DNA of 64,000 nt, from the NCBI RefSeq assembly GCF_032595355.1, contig NZ_JASMWN010000002.1, positions 248,001 to 312,000 of the forward strand, read 5' to 3'. Every line of letters starts with the position of its first letter. Positions within the stretch are counted from its first letter, which is position 1. Below are positions 50,859 to 60,193 of this stretch, piece after piece. Made by a program: the position numbers and the translations under genes. The notes below the pieces were generated by a model. It saw only the letters and a program-made list of their open reading frames with translations, was not told the DNA's origin and did no database searches. This stretch comes from Sedimentitalea todarodis. Its GTDB lineage: Bacteria; Pseudomonadota; Alphaproteobacteria; Rhodobacterales; Rhodobacteraceae.

Positions 50859-52184
50859 TTAACCTTTGGAGAATTCCGGATAGGCTTCCATGCCCAGTTC
50901 CGTCATGTCCAGGCCGTTGATCTCCTCTTCTTCACCGACGCGGATGCCACCGACGGCCTTGAGCGTGCGCCAGACCACTGCCGAAGTCACGACCACGAAG
51001 ACGCCGACGACCAGGATCGAATAAAGCTGTGTGATCAGCGACGCATCGGGATTGGTGAAAACCACCGCGATCGTGCCCCAGATCCCTGCAAACAGGTGTA
51101 CCGGAATAGCGCCAACCACGTCGTCAATCCTGAGTTTGTCGAGGAATGGCACGGCAAACACCACGATAATGCCGCCAACGGCACCGATCAGCGTCGCCGA
51201 GAGCAACGAAGGTGTCAGCGGCTCGGCGGTGATCGACACCAGACCGGCAAGTGCGCCGTTCAGGATCATTGTAAGGTCAGGCTTCTTGTACAGCGTCTGT
51301 GTCAGGATCAGAGCGGCCACGGCGCCCGCCGCAGCGGCGGCATTGGTATTGGCTAGGATGCGGCTGATATCGGCGACATTGCCCGCCGTATCCATATAAA
51401 GCTGCGATCCGCCGTTGAAGCCGAACCAACCCATCCAGAGGATAAATGTACCCAGTGTCGCCAGCGCGAGGTTGGAGCCGGGGATCGGAACCACGCGGCC
51501 GTCCCTGGTGTATTTCCCGATGCGGGGTCCGAGGATGAGTGCCCCCGTCAAAGCCGCCCAGCCACCCACCGAGTGAACCACGGTTGAGCCCGCGAAATCG
51601 AGGAATCCGGCCTTGTCGAGGAAACCACCGCCCCATTTCCAACTGGCCTGGATCGGATAGATCAACGCCGTCAGAATTACCACAAAGATCAGGAACGGCC
51701 AGAGTTTGATCCGCTCGGCAAGTGCACCGGACACGATCGAGGCCGTCGCCGCACAGAACATCAGTTGAAAGAAGAAATCCGATCCGACCGAAGCATAGGT
51801 CAGGTCAGGTTCGGCGCCTGCAAGGCCGACGGATTCGAGGCTGGCGGGTAAAATGGCTCCAAGTATGCCCGGAATGGACCAGCCATCGCCCGGATACATC
51901 AGGTTGTAACCGATCAGGAAGTAGAAGACCGCCGCCAGCGAGAACAGCGCCATGTTCTTGGTTAACTGCATGGTGACGTTCTTGGAACGCACCAGTCCCG
52001 CTTCGAGCATGGCGAAGCCCGCTGCCATCCAGAAAACCAGCACACCCATGACGAGGAACATGAAAGTGGTCAGGATAAAACCGATATCGGCATTCGTCGG
52101 CGTCGTATCCAACTCCTGAGCCAGTCCCAGCGACGGCAGCGCGACAAGCGCGGCTGTTGTGGCAAGTGTTTTTGTCGGTGTCAT
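50859..52184 (-). CDS. amtB: Ammonium transporter
   Basis: This 441-residue Amt/Rh-family channel has a cleavable-looking N-terminal segment (TLATTAALVALPSLGLAQ) and then eleven hydrophobic segments. FWMAAGFAMLEAGLVRSKN, DFAGSTVVHSVGGW and VVGAIPVHLFAGIWG hold the conserved pore region; the two histidines are the central proton-relay pair. The C-terminal tail (GIRVGEEEEINGLDMTELGMEAY) is the cytoplasmic region bound by PII proteins. The ATG at 52182-52184 follows AAGGGGA. It is 28 bp downstream of glnK in the classic glnK-amtB order and is expected to respond to nitrogen limitation. Confidence 0.96.
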   Translation of the reverse strand: MTPTKTLATTAALVALPSLGLAQELDTTPTNADIGFILTTFMFLVMGVLVFWMAAGFAMLEAGLVRSKNVTMQLTKNMALFSLAAVFYFLIGYNLMYPGDGWSIPGILGAILPASLESVGLAGAEPDLTYASVGSDFFFQLMFCAATASIVSGALAERIKLWPFLIFVVILTALIYPIQASWKWGGGFLDKAGFLDFAGSTVVHSVGGWAALTGALILGPRIGKYTRDGRVVPIPGSNLALATLGTFILWMGWFGFNGGSQLYMDTAGNVADISRILANTNAAAAAGAVAALILTQTLYKKPDLTMILNGALAGLVSITAEPLTPSLLSATLIGAVGGIIVVFAVPFLDKLRIDDVVGAIPVHLFAGIWGTIAVVFTNPDASLITQLYSILVVGVFVVVTSAVVWRTLKAVGGIRVGEEEEINGLDMTELGMEAYPEFSKG

Positions 52185-52212
52185 TGTGTCAAATCCCCTT
52201 GTTGCCGCCGAG

Positions 52213-52551
52213 TCACAGCGCGTCTTCGTTGGTTTCGCCTGTGCGCAGGCGAACGGCCTGCTCCACATCGAGGACGAACAGCTTGCCGTCTCCGATCTTG
52301 CCGGTCTTGGCGGTCTTGGTGATGGTTTCGACGACCTGATCCGTCATTGCAGCGCTGACAACGAGTTCAAGTTTGATCTTGGGTACGAAATTCACAGCGT
52401 ATTCCGCACCGCGATAGATTTCCGTATGACCCGATTGCGAACCAAAGCCCTTTATTTCAGTCACCATCATGCCGCGAACCCCGGACTCGGTCAGCGCTTC
52501 GCGGACCTCTTCCAACTTGAACGGCTTGATTGTCGCTATGATGAGTTTCAC
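52213..52551 (-). CDS. glnK: PII nitrogen regulatory protein
   Basis: This 112-residue trimeric signal protein senses 2-oxoglutarate, ATP/ADP and, via modification, glutamine. It starts at GTG (52549-52551), read as MKLIIATIKPFKLEEVREAL, after AAGGGAAAGAG. The T-loop GHTEIYRGAEYAVNFVPK contains Y51, the uridylylation site, and TGKIGDGKLFVLDVEQAVRLRTGETNEDAL is the usual C-terminus. It lies 28 bp before amtB and probably blocks the transporter when nitrogen is ample. The upstream region has TGCACA direct repeats. Confidence 0.95.
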   Translation of the reverse strand: MKLIIATIKPFKLEEVREALTESGVRGMMVTEIKGFGSQSGHTEIYRGAEYAVNFVPKIKLELVVSAAMTDQVVETITKTAKTGKIGDGKLFVLDVEQAVRLRTGETNEDAL

Positions 52552-52663
52552 CTCTTTCCCTTTCCTTTGCAGGTACCCTGCGTGTAGACACCCAAAGCAA
52601 AACGCCGCGATGCAGCGATGCAAATGATCGGAGAGCAGAGCTTGGGGAATAAACGCGCGATTA

Positions 52664-52680
52664 TGCACATTTTTTGCACA
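52664..52680 (-). promoter_or_regulatory. TGCACA direct repeat upstream of glnK
   Basis: TGCACA occurs at 52664-52669 and again at 52675-52680, one helical turn (11 bp) apart, with a T run between. It lies about 115 bp upstream of the glnK start and about 125 bp upstream of the divergent penicillin-binding protein gene. TGCAC resembles half-sites of NtrC, a reasonable regulator here, but the orientation is direct, not inverted. Confidence 0.3.
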
Positions 52681-52805
52681 AAACACCGTCGGCGCCCAAT
52701 TGGCAGGCAGTTCAGAAAGCCAGCGTTGCGGGCAATGGAAGGCTCTACAAACCGCTTCCGGCACTGTAGTGTCGCTTCAAATACAAAGGCCGAGCAGGGC
52801 TGAGC

Positions 52806-55043
52806 ATGACCAACAAATCTCCTCGCAAGCCACCATTGGTGGCCGACAAGCGGTATACGTCCGGGTCGCGAAAGACCCGAAAGCCGTCTGTGACCAAGAC
52901 ACGGAAGACACCTCAAAAGGCCAAGCCGGCCCCCCGCAAGCGTAAGACGACACGCCGCAAGGCAAGTGGCGGCGGAGGCCTCATCGGATTCTTTCGTCGG
53001 TTGATCGGCTGGTTCCTGCGTCTGATCTGGGCGATCACCTGGCGCGTTGGTTCGGTCGTCAGTCTCATCATCGCGCTGTGGGTCGGCTATATCTATACGA
53101 CGCTGCCGGACGTAACCGAGTTGCTTGACGGTCGCGCGCGGGGCTCAGTGACGATGCTGGACCGCAATGGCGATGTCTTTGCGTGGCGCGGCGACCAGTT
53201 TGGCGGCGTCATCACCACCGACACCGTATCGCCCAACATCAAGAACGCCATCGTCGCAACTGAGGACAAGAGGTTCTATCGCCATTTCGGAGTCAGCCCG
53301 CGCGGCATCGCGAGTGCGGTGCGGATCAATCTGAGTGAAGGGCGCGGGCCGCTGTCGGGCCATGGTGGATCGACCATTACGCAGCAATCCGCCAAGTTGC
53401 TGTGCCTGGGTGATCCCTATGACCCGGATTCGGGGATGTCCGAGGCGGAGTATGAATCCGACTGTCGCCGGGGCACGCTACAGCGCAAGATCAAGGAAGC
53501 GGTCTTTGCGCTGGCAATGGAGGTCAAATACACCAAGGATGAGATCCTGACGATCTACATGAATCGGGCCTTTCTGGGCGCGGGTGCGCGCGGGTTCGAG
53601 GCGGCGAGTCAGCGCTATTTCGGAAAGTCTGCGTCCAATGTCTCGCCCGCCGAGGCGGCGATGTTGGCCGGACTTCTCGTGGCCCCGACGCGCTATGCGC
53701 CAACCAACAGCCTGACTCGGTCGCAAAACCGCGCAACGGTCATCGTCGGTCTGATGGAAGATCAGGGCTATCTTAGTGCTGCAGAGGCACGGGGCGCACG
53801 CGATCATCCGGCACAGCTTTCGGAAGCCGCCGCAGAACGTGCTGGTGGTTACTTTGCCGACTGGGTCATGTCCGCCGGACCCGAGTATTTTACCCGCAAC
53901 ACCACCGAAGACGTCATCATTCGCACCACTCTGGACCGCCGCCTGCAAGCAGCCGCAGAAGACGCGATGCAATATGTATTCGAGAACAAGGTTCGCCAAG
54001 GCTCCAAGGCAGAGGCCGCTATCGTGGTCATGTCGGCGGACGGCGCGGTACGTGCCATTGTCGGTGGCCGCGAAACCAAGGTTGTCGGCGCATTCAACCG
54101 GGCTGTTCAGGCCAAGAGACAAACCGGCTCGGCGTTCAAGCCCTTTGTCTACGGGGCGGCGCTTGACCTTGGTTACTCTCCGCTGGACACGGTGATCGAT
54201 GAACCGTTCTGCATGAATATTCCCGGCTCCGGGCAATGGTGCCCCAAGAACTATACGAACAATTTCAAGGGGCGTGTGACCCTCGCGGATGCGCTGAAGG
54301 ATTCGCTCAACATCCCTGCGGTCAAGGTCTCGGAGAAAGTCGGGCGTGAACTTGTCCGGCAGGTGGCCAGCCAGTTCGGCCTCGAAAGCGATCTCGCGGC
54401 GGGCCCGGCTCTGGCCTTGGGTGCGTCCGAAAGCACGCTGATCGAAATGACGGGCGCCTACGCCGGAATACTGAACGGTGGCTCTGCCGTGACACCCTAT
54501 GGGTTGACAGAGTTGAAGCTCCTCGGCGAGAGCGAGCCGCTCATGGGCACAGAAGGCGGGATTGGCGAACGGGTGATTCAGACCCAGGCCGCAGAAGAAC
54601 TGATCTGGATGATGGAAAAGGTGGTGTCCGAAGGCTCTGGCCGACGCGCAAGGCTCCCCGATTGGCAGGCCGCCGGAAAAACCGGCACCACGCAGGCCGC
54701 GCGTGATGCCTGGTTTATTGGTTTCACCTCGCAATATGTTGCGGGGGTGTGGATGGGATATGATGACAACACGCCCCTCAGCGGCGTCACCGGAGGCGGC
54801 CTTCCCGCAGAGATATGGCACGAGACCATGGTGCGGGTTCATGAGGGGCTGGAGCCAACACCCTTGCCGATGCGTGGCCCCACCGGGCCGGTGGAGAACT
54901 GGGATGGCGGCACCCCCGACAATCGTTCAGGCGGGACCGGCCTCGGCGGCGTTGTAGACAAGGTGCTGCGCGATATCTTTGGCGGCGGAGGAAACCGCAA
55001 CAACAGCGGCAACCAAAACCCACAAGGTTCCGGCGACCGATAG
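52806..55043 (+). CDS. Class A penicillin-binding protein (PBP1A/1C type)
   Basis: This 745-residue bifunctional enzyme makes and cross-links peptidoglycan. A very basic N-terminal tail (about 1-55) precedes the membrane anchor (VGSVVSLIIALWVGYIYTTL). The GT51 domain has TEDKRFYRHFGVSPRGI and HGGSTITQQSAKLLC. The transpeptidase domain has the active serine motif TGSAFKPF, the SLN motif in DSLNIPAV and the KTG motif in GKTGTTQ. The C-terminus is a glycine/asparagine-rich tail (GGGGNRNNSGNQNPQGSGDR). The ATG at 52806 follows AGGGCTGAGC. It is divergent from glnK and convergent with mlaC. Confidence 0.95.
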   Translation: MTNKSPRKPPLVADKRYTSGSRKTRKPSVTKTRKTPQKAKPAPRKRKTTRRKASGGGGLIGFFRRLIGWFLRLIWAITWRVGSVVSLIIALWVGYIYTTLPDVTELLDGRARGSVTMLDRNGDVFAWRGDQFGGVITTDTVSPNIKNAIVATEDKRFYRHFGVSPRGIASAVRINLSEGRGPLSGHGGSTITQQSAKLLCLGDPYDPDSGMSEAEYESDCRRGTLQRKIKEAVFALAMEVKYTKDEILTIYMNRAFLGAGARGFEAASQRYFGKSASNVSPAEAAMLAGLLVAPTRYAPTNSLTRSQNRATVIVGLMEDQGYLSAAEARGARDHPAQLSEAAAERAGGYFADWVMSAGPEYFTRNTTEDVIIRTTLDRRLQAAAEDAMQYVFENKVRQGSKAEAAIVVMSADGAVRAIVGGRETKVVGAFNRAVQAKRQTGSAFKPFVYGAALDLGYSPLDTVIDEPFCMNIPGSGQWCPKNYTNNFKGRVTLADALKDSLNIPAVKVSEKVGRELVRQVASQFGLESDLAAGPALALGASESTLIEMTGAYAGILNGGSAVTPYGLTELKLLGESEPLMGTEGGIGERVIQTQAAEELIWMMEKVVSEGSGRRARLPDWQAAGKTGTTQAARDAWFIGFTSQYVAGVWMGYDDNTPLSGVTGGGLPAEIWHETMVRVHEGLEPTPLPMRGPTGPVENWDGGTPDNRSGGTGLGGVVDKVLRDIFGGGGNRNNSGNQNPQGSGDR

Positions 55044-55055
55044 CCGAGGGCTAAC

Positions 55056-55676
55056 CTATCCCAGCCTGGACAGATCCGCCGTCAGCTGGTCGATGTTGCC
55101 CTTGCGTTTGTCGAGCATCGCGCCAATTTCCGTACGTTCGGTCAGCAGCAGGTTCACGCCCTCGATGAACATGTTGAAGAACTTTTCGCGGCCCGACTTG
55201 TCGGAGACCAGGAACGTCACTTCGAACGGCGCTTCGCCTCTCAGTTTGGCGATACTGCGTATCTCGTAGCCACTCTTGATCTTGCGCGTTGATGTAACCT
55301 CGACGCTGCCACCGATGAATTCGCGGAACCGTTTGCCGTATTTGCGCGAGATGTAGCCCTGAAACGCCTTGGTAAAGGCATTCAACTGCGCTTTGCTTGC
55401 ACTGCGGGCGTCATTGCCAAGCGCATAGCGTGCCATGATCGGCACGTCGGCATATCTAACGAAGAGTTGCTCGAAACTCCGCAACATCGCGCTTTCGGAT
55501 TTACCTGATGCGATGACAGCGTTGATCTCGCCGACAAGCTGGTCGACAAGTTTCTTGGCCCCCGCCTCGGTCAGGGCAAAGGCGGGCATCGGAAGGGCAG
55601 CAAGACCGGCAAAGGCGACGGCCGATCCCAGAAAGCTGCGGCGGATCAAGTGTTTATTCGGCATAGGGGTCTGCAT
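55056..55676 (-). CDS. MlaC/Ttg2D-family phospholipid-binding protein with Tat-type signal
   Basis: This 206-residue periplasmic protein belongs to the MlaC family, which carries phospholipids between membranes. Its signal region contains LIRRSFLGSAVAFAG, a twin-arginine motif, unlike the Sec signal of E. coli MlaC. The MlaC fold is seen in YADVPIMARYALGNDARSASKAQLNAFTKAFQGYISRKYGKRFREFIGG. The ATG at 55674-55676 has a GAGGATCC ribosome site and overlaps the mlaA stop by 23 bp. Together with mlaA this suggests retrograde lipid transport, though the inner-membrane MlaFEDB complex is not in the window. Confidence 0.87.
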   Translation of the reverse strand: MQTPMPNKHLIRRSFLGSAVAFAGLAALPMPAFALTEAGAKKLVDQLVGEINAVIASGKSESAMLRSFEQLFVRYADVPIMARYALGNDARSASKAQLNAFTKAFQGYISRKYGKRFREFIGGSVEVTSTRKIKSGYEIRSIAKLRGEAPFEVTFLVSDKSGREKFFNMFIEGVNLLLTERTEIGAMLDKRKGNIDQLTADLSRLG

Positions 55677-56448
55677 ATGGATCCTCGTATGGGTCGGTGT
55701 CGGATGTCGCATAGGGGTCAACATAGGTATCCCCACTGTTACCTTCCAGTTCAAAGCGACGATTCTGCAAGTAGATCACGCGCGCAACCGCATAGCTGTC
55801 GGCACTCTCGTACAGGATCGAATCGATGGTATCCGAGTATCTTCCCCGTGCGCTGAGCCGTTCCAGAGCATTCGCATAAAAGCCGACATTGTCGATCGGC
55901 CGTGTCGGTGCAAAGGTCAGCGGGTTGGTGAAAAAGTCAACAAAGACGCCAACCGAATCGCGTTGCGTCGAGGGGCCAAAGAACGGAAGCTCGACATAGG
56001 CCCCTTCGCCAACGCCCCAAACCGCAAGCGTCGCGCCGAAATCGGTCTCTGTAACGGGGATGCCGAACTCCGACGCCGGATCCGCCAGCCCGCCAAATCC
56101 GATCGTCGTGTTCATCAGGAACCTGCCGACCGATATGACCGCCTGCTTCAAATCGCCCTGCAGCAAGTAGTTGGCGGCATCGCCCGGCTCGGACAGGTTG
56201 GCGGCAAAACTGTTGAAGCTGTCTTCGATCGGATCGGGAATGAAATTCGAATAACCCTTTGATGCAGGTCGGAAAAACAGCTTGTCTACGCCAAGGTTGA
56301 ACTTATGGACTGCCCGGTTGTTCTGTTCATAGGGATCGAACGGAACGGCGCTGTTTCGCTCATTGGGGTCACGAACCGTACAGGCTGTTGTCATCAACAG
56401 GCCAAGACAGGCAGCAATCATAGTCGGTGCGCGTAAGGGCAGGGTCAT
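55654..56448 (-). CDS. mlaA: MlaA/VacJ-family outer-membrane lipoprotein
   Basis: This 264-residue lipoprotein removes phospholipids from the outer leaflet and hands them to MlaC. The signal ends in the lipobox TTAC, with lipidated C23. DPYEQNNRAVHKFNLGVDKLFFRPASKGY and LMNTTIGFGGLADPASEFGIP...FGATLAVWGVGEGAYVELPFFGPSTQRDSVGVFVDFFTNPL are the family core. The last 25 residues carry a repeated acidic DPY motif (DPYATSDTDPYEDPYADPYAE). The ATG at 56446-56448 is used, as it gives a standard lipoprotein signal; a TTG at 56484 is an alternative. It is translationally linked to mlaC. Confidence 0.9.
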   Translation of the reverse strand: MTLPLRAPTMIAACLGLLMTTACTVRDPNERNSAVPFDPYEQNNRAVHKFNLGVDKLFFRPASKGYSNFIPDPIEDSFNSFAANLSEPGDAANYLLQGDLKQAVISVGRFLMNTTIGFGGLADPASEFGIPVTETDFGATLAVWGVGEGAYVELPFFGPSTQRDSVGVFVDFFTNPLTFAPTRPIDNVGFYANALERLSARGRYSDTIDSILYESADSYAVARVIYLQNRRFELEGNSGDTYVDPYATSDTDPYEDPYADPYAE

Positions 56449-56640
56449 GAAAATCTTGTCCGTCTTCGGTGTGAGGTAATTCAATGGGGCAACTCACTAA
56501 TGCAAACAGGAATGGTTCACACTCGCTCCAACTTCACTTAATGAAAATGTGGCAGTTTGGGAACAGCCCATGTAAGCGCTGCGCATGATCGCGCCGCCCT
56601 TGGGTAGAGCCGGGCACCAAAAGAACAGGGCAATTTCACG

Positions 56641-58365
56641 ATGACGCCAAAGCCAGGTCGCGACGAACTTCGCAATGCGCGGCGCCAGGGGCGCACGCTC
56701 TATTGGGTTGTCGGAATCTTCAGCTTTTTTGCAAACCTGCTGATGCTGACCGGACCCCTGTACATGCTGCAGGTCTACGACCGTGTTCTTGGCAGCCGAT
56801 CCGAAGAAACGCTGGTCGCCCTGTCGCTGTTGGTCGCGTTTCTCTACGGCGTCATGGGCATCCTCGACTATAGCCGCGGGCGTATCATGGCGCGCGTCGG
56901 GGCGCGGTTTCAATCGGCGCTGGATCATCGTGTCTTTGATGCGATGGTGCGCCGCTCCGCGATTTCGTCGGACGCATCCGCACAGACCGGTCTCGCCGAT
57001 CTGGAATCGGTCCAGCGACTGATCTCGTCACCGGTGTTAATGGCTGTCTTTGACCTGCCATGGACACCCGTTTTTCTCGCCGGAATCACATTGTTTCATC
57101 CGTGGCTGGGCATGCTTGCCCTGGGTGGCGGCGCACTTCTCATCATGATCACCCTGCTGAACCAGTTGTTCTCTCGGGGTCCCTTGATGAAGGCCAACTC
57201 TGCGACACACCGCGCTTCGATGCTGTCCGACGAGATTCGCAACGAAGCCGAGATGATCCAGAGCATGGGAATGCGCGGCGCTGCATTCGATCGGTGGCAA
57301 ACTGCGCGCGAAGCTTCGCTTGTCGAGAGCATCGGCGCAAATGACGTGGGCGGCACCTTTACGTCAATGACCAAGACGCTCCGCCTGTTTCTGCAATCGG
57401 CGATGCTGGGACTTGGTGCCTATCTGGTCCTGCAGAACGAAGTCACGGCGGGCGCGATGATCGCCGCCTCAATCCTGCTGGGCCGGGCGCTGGCGCCGAT
57501 CGAAATGGCAATTGGCCAATGGCCGCTGGTTCAGCGTGCATCCAAGGGCTGGGACAGCCTCGCCGAACTGCTGGAAAAGGTGCCACCCGAAACGCAGCGC
57601 ACCGAATTGCCCAAACCCAAGGCCGCGCTGGATATTCAGGCGCTGACAATCGTGCCGCCCGGAGAAACCCGCGCATCCCTGAAATCGGTAAGTTTCCGTG
57701 TCGAACCCGGACAGGCTGTCGGGGTGATCGGCTCGTCGGGGTCGGGCAAATCCACGCTGGCGCGCGCGTTGACCGGAGTCTGGCGGCCAGCAGGCGGAAC
57801 CATCCGGCTGGACGGTGCCTCGCTGGATCAATACACACCGGACGATCTGGGGCGCTACATCGGTTACCTTCCACAGCGGGTTCAGTTGTTCGACGGCACT
57901 ATCGCCGCAAACATTGCCCGCCTCAGCGGCGCGCCCGACAGCGCGGCCGTCGTGGAGGCCGCCAAGAAGGCCGCCGCGCATGACATGATCGTCAAACTGC
58001 CCGACGGCTATGATACGCGCGTCGCGGCAGGTGGCGGGCGTCTGTCGGGAGGGCAGATGCAGCGCATCGCCCTGGCACGTGCGCTCTATGGCAATCCGGT
58101 GATCGTCATCCTGGACGAGCCGAATTCCAACCTGGACAACGAAGGATCAATGGCGCTGAACAAGGCAATCCGCGACCACAAGGCCGAGGGTGGATCGGTT
58201 CTGATCATGGCACACCGTCCGGCCGCCATTCAGGAGTGTGATACACTGCTGGTGATGGACAACGGCACCCGCGCCGCCTTTGGTCCGAAAGACAAGGTTC
58301 TCAAGGAGATGGTCGCCAACCACGAGCAGTTGAAAAAGTCATCTTCCATGGGAGGTGTCCAATGA
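56641..58365 (+). CDS. Type I secretion system permease/ATPase (PrtD family)
   Basis: This 574-residue ABC exporter subunit has six membrane segments in residues 1 to about 320 (VGIFSFFANLLMLTGPLYMLQVYDRVLGSRSEETLVALSLL is the family start) and a nucleotide-binding domain with GSSGSGKSTLARAL (Walker A), LSGGQMQRIALARAL (signature) and VIVILDEPNSNLD (Walker B). No C39 peptidase domain is present, as expected for exporters of RTX-type proteins with C-terminal signals. The 3' end overlaps the adaptor gene by 4 bp. The outer-membrane TolC partner is not in the window. The RTX gene at 49198 is the nearest candidate substrate. Confidence 0.93.
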   Translation: MTPKPGRDELRNARRQGRTLYWVVGIFSFFANLLMLTGPLYMLQVYDRVLGSRSEETLVALSLLVAFLYGVMGILDYSRGRIMARVGARFQSALDHRVFDAMVRRSAISSDASAQTGLADLESVQRLISSPVLMAVFDLPWTPVFLAGITLFHPWLGMLALGGGALLIMITLLNQLFSRGPLMKANSATHRASMLSDEIRNEAEMIQSMGMRGAAFDRWQTAREASLVESIGANDVGGTFTSMTKTLRLFLQSAMLGLGAYLVLQNEVTAGAMIAASILLGRALAPIEMAIGQWPLVQRASKGWDSLAELLEKVPPETQRTELPKPKAALDIQALTIVPPGETRASLKSVSFRVEPGQAVGVIGSSGSGKSTLARALTGVWRPAGGTIRLDGASLDQYTPDDLGRYIGYLPQRVQLFDGTIAANIARLSGAPDSAAVVEAAKKAAAHDMIVKLPDGYDTRVAAGGGRLSGGQMQRIALARALYGNPVIVILDEPNSNLDNEGSMALNKAIRDHKAEGGSVLIMAHRPAAIQECDTLLVMDNGTRAAFGPKDKVLKEMVANHEQLKKSSSMGGVQ

Positions 58366-59663
58366 GCGTGAACAGTTGGTCCGCCCGCAAGCCTGTCCTC
58401 TTTGGCCTATTCGGACTCCTGCTACTGGTGGGTGGCTTCGGCACCTGGTCTGTCGTGTCAAACATCGCGGGCGCGATCATCGCTCCGGGTCGGCTTGAGG
58501 TCGATCGCAACCGCCAGGTCGTGCAACATCCAGATGGTGGTGTCGTTTCCGAGATTCTCGTCGATGAAGGCGACACCGTGGCCGAGGGCGCTGTGCTGAT
58601 CCGTCTCGATTCCAAACTGCTGACGTCGGACCTCTTGATCGCCGAAGGGCAGCTCTTCGAACTCATGGCGCGGCGCGGCCGGCTCGAGGCGGAACGTGAC
58701 GGCGCGGAAACGATAAGCTTTGACCCGATGCTGATCGAAGCGGCGGAACAGCGTCCGGAAGTCGCCGGGCTCATTCAGGGACAGGAGCGCCTGTTCACCG
58801 CGCGGCAGGATTCGGTCGCACGCGAGTCGGAACAATTGGAGAAACGCCGGGGTCAGATCCTCGATCAAATCACGGGTATCAAGGCACAACAGGACTCACT
58901 GCAAAGACAGGTTGTTCTGATCGCCAAGGAACTCGAAAGCCAACAGTCCTTGCTGGACCGCGGCCTCGCGCAGGCGGGAACGGTTCTGAATCTTGAACGA
59001 ACCGCTGCCGATCTGGATGGAACGCTGGGAGAGCTGATTGCATCGGAGGCACAGGCCGAGGGCCGTATCACCGAAATCGATATCGAGGTGCTAAAGCTCG
59101 GTACGAGACAACGCGAAGACGCAATCACCCGTCTGCGCGATCTTCAGTACCGTGAACTCGAACTCGCTGAACAGCGCAGATCCCTGCTCGAACGGCTGGC
59201 CCGGCTCGACATCACCGCACCGGTTTCGGGCATTGTCTATGACCTGCAGGTTCAGACACCGCGTTCGGTCATCCGCTCTGCCGACCCGGTGCTCTACCTC
59301 GTGCCGCAGGACCGCCCGCTGGTCATTGCCGCGCGTGTGGAACCTATTCACATCGACAAGATCTTTGTCGGTCAACCGGTCACACTTCGTTTTTCTGCCC
59401 TGGATCAGCGAGAAACGCCCGAATTGTACGGCACGGTCACGCAGGTTTCAGCGGATGCGTTTGAAGATTCCAAGAGCCAGATTTCATTCTATCGCGCCGA
59501 GATCATGCTGGAAGAAGGCGAACAGGACAAGCTCCCCGAGGGCACCGTCCTGATCCCAGGAATGCCCGTCGAGACATTTATCCGCACCGACGCCCGGACA
59601 CCGCTGGCCTATCTGGTCAAACCGCTGGCCGACTATTTCACCAAGGCCTTCCGCGAATCCTGA
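58362..59663 (+). CDS. HlyD family type I secretion periplasmic adaptor
   Basis: This 433-residue adaptor spans the periplasm and links the ATPase to TolC. It has one N-terminal membrane anchor (PVLFGLFGLLLLVGGFGTWSVV), an early lipoyl-type half (VVSEILVDEGDTVAEGAVLIRLDS), a long coiled coil (about residues 130-270, rich in E, Q, L and R) and a beta-barrel region (DITAPVSGIVYDLQVQTPRSVIRSADPVLYLVPQDRPLVIAARVEP). The C-terminus PLADYFTKAFRES matches PrtE/HlyD-type adaptors. It overlaps the ATPase gene by 4 bp, so the two are coupled. Confidence 0.93.
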   Translation: MSVNSWSARKPVLFGLFGLLLLVGGFGTWSVVSNIAGAIIAPGRLEVDRNRQVVQHPDGGVVSEILVDEGDTVAEGAVLIRLDSKLLTSDLLIAEGQLFELMARRGRLEAERDGAETISFDPMLIEAAEQRPEVAGLIQGQERLFTARQDSVARESEQLEKRRGQILDQITGIKAQQDSLQRQVVLIAKELESQQSLLDRGLAQAGTVLNLERTAADLDGTLGELIASEAQAEGRITEIDIEVLKLGTRQREDAITRLRDLQYRELELAEQRRSLLERLARLDITAPVSGIVYDLQVQTPRSVIRSADPVLYLVPQDRPLVIAARVEPIHIDKIFVGQPVTLRFSALDQRETPELYGTVTQVSADAFEDSKSQISFYRAEIMLEEGEQDKLPEGTVLIPGMPVETFIRTDARTPLAYLVKPLADYFTKAFRES

Positions 59664-59734
59664 CTTGGGGCTTTTCGGCGGGCCGGAACCCGGTTAGCGT
59701 CCGCGCGAAACCACGACTCCTGAGGGGATCAGAT

Positions 59735-60193
59735 ATGAGCATCGAAGACAAACTGGCCGAACTGGGTGTGACATTGCCGAATGCACCGGCACCGGCTGCG
59801 AATTACGTTCCGTTCGTGCAAATCGGCGATATCGTGTATATCTCCGGTCAGATTTCCAACGACGCAAACGGCCTGATCGTCGGCAAACTGGGCGACACGA
59901 TGGAACTCGACGCGGGGGTTGCTGCGGCAAGATCCTGCGCGATCAGCCTTCTGGCCCAGGTCAAGGCCGCCTGCGGCGGCGATATCGGCCGGCTGGAGCG
60001 GGTGATCAAGCTGACGGCCTTCGTGAACTCGACTGACGATTTCACGGACCAACCCAAGGTGGTGAACGGCGCGTCAGACTTCCTTGTGGAAGTATTGGGC
60101 GATGCCGGACGGCACACCCGTTCGGCGGTCTCTGCGGCATCACTGCCACTGGGTGTCGCAGTCGAGATCGAAGGCATCTTTCAGGTCAAATGA
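59735..60193 (+). CDS. RidA family protein (YjgF/UK114 type)
   Basis: This 152-residue protein has the RidA fold with the classic C-terminal half RVIKLTAFVNSTDDFTDQPKVVNGASDFLVEVLGDAGRHTRSAVSAASLPLGVAVEIEGIF, including the arginine in HTRSAV that holds substrate carboxylates in active members. It probably hydrolyses reactive enamine/imine by-products of PLP enzymes. It differs from the protein at 33854-34249, which lacks this motif. The ATG at 59735 follows GAGGGGATC. Its stop overlaps the start of the next gene by 4 bp. Confidence 0.9.
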   Translation: MSIEDKLAELGVTLPNAPAPAANYVPFVQIGDIVYISGQISNDANGLIVGKLGDTMELDAGVAAARSCAISLLAQVKAACGGDIGRLERVIKLTAFVNSTDDFTDQPKVVNGASDFLVEVLGDAGRHTRSAVSAASLPLGVAVEIEGIFQVK

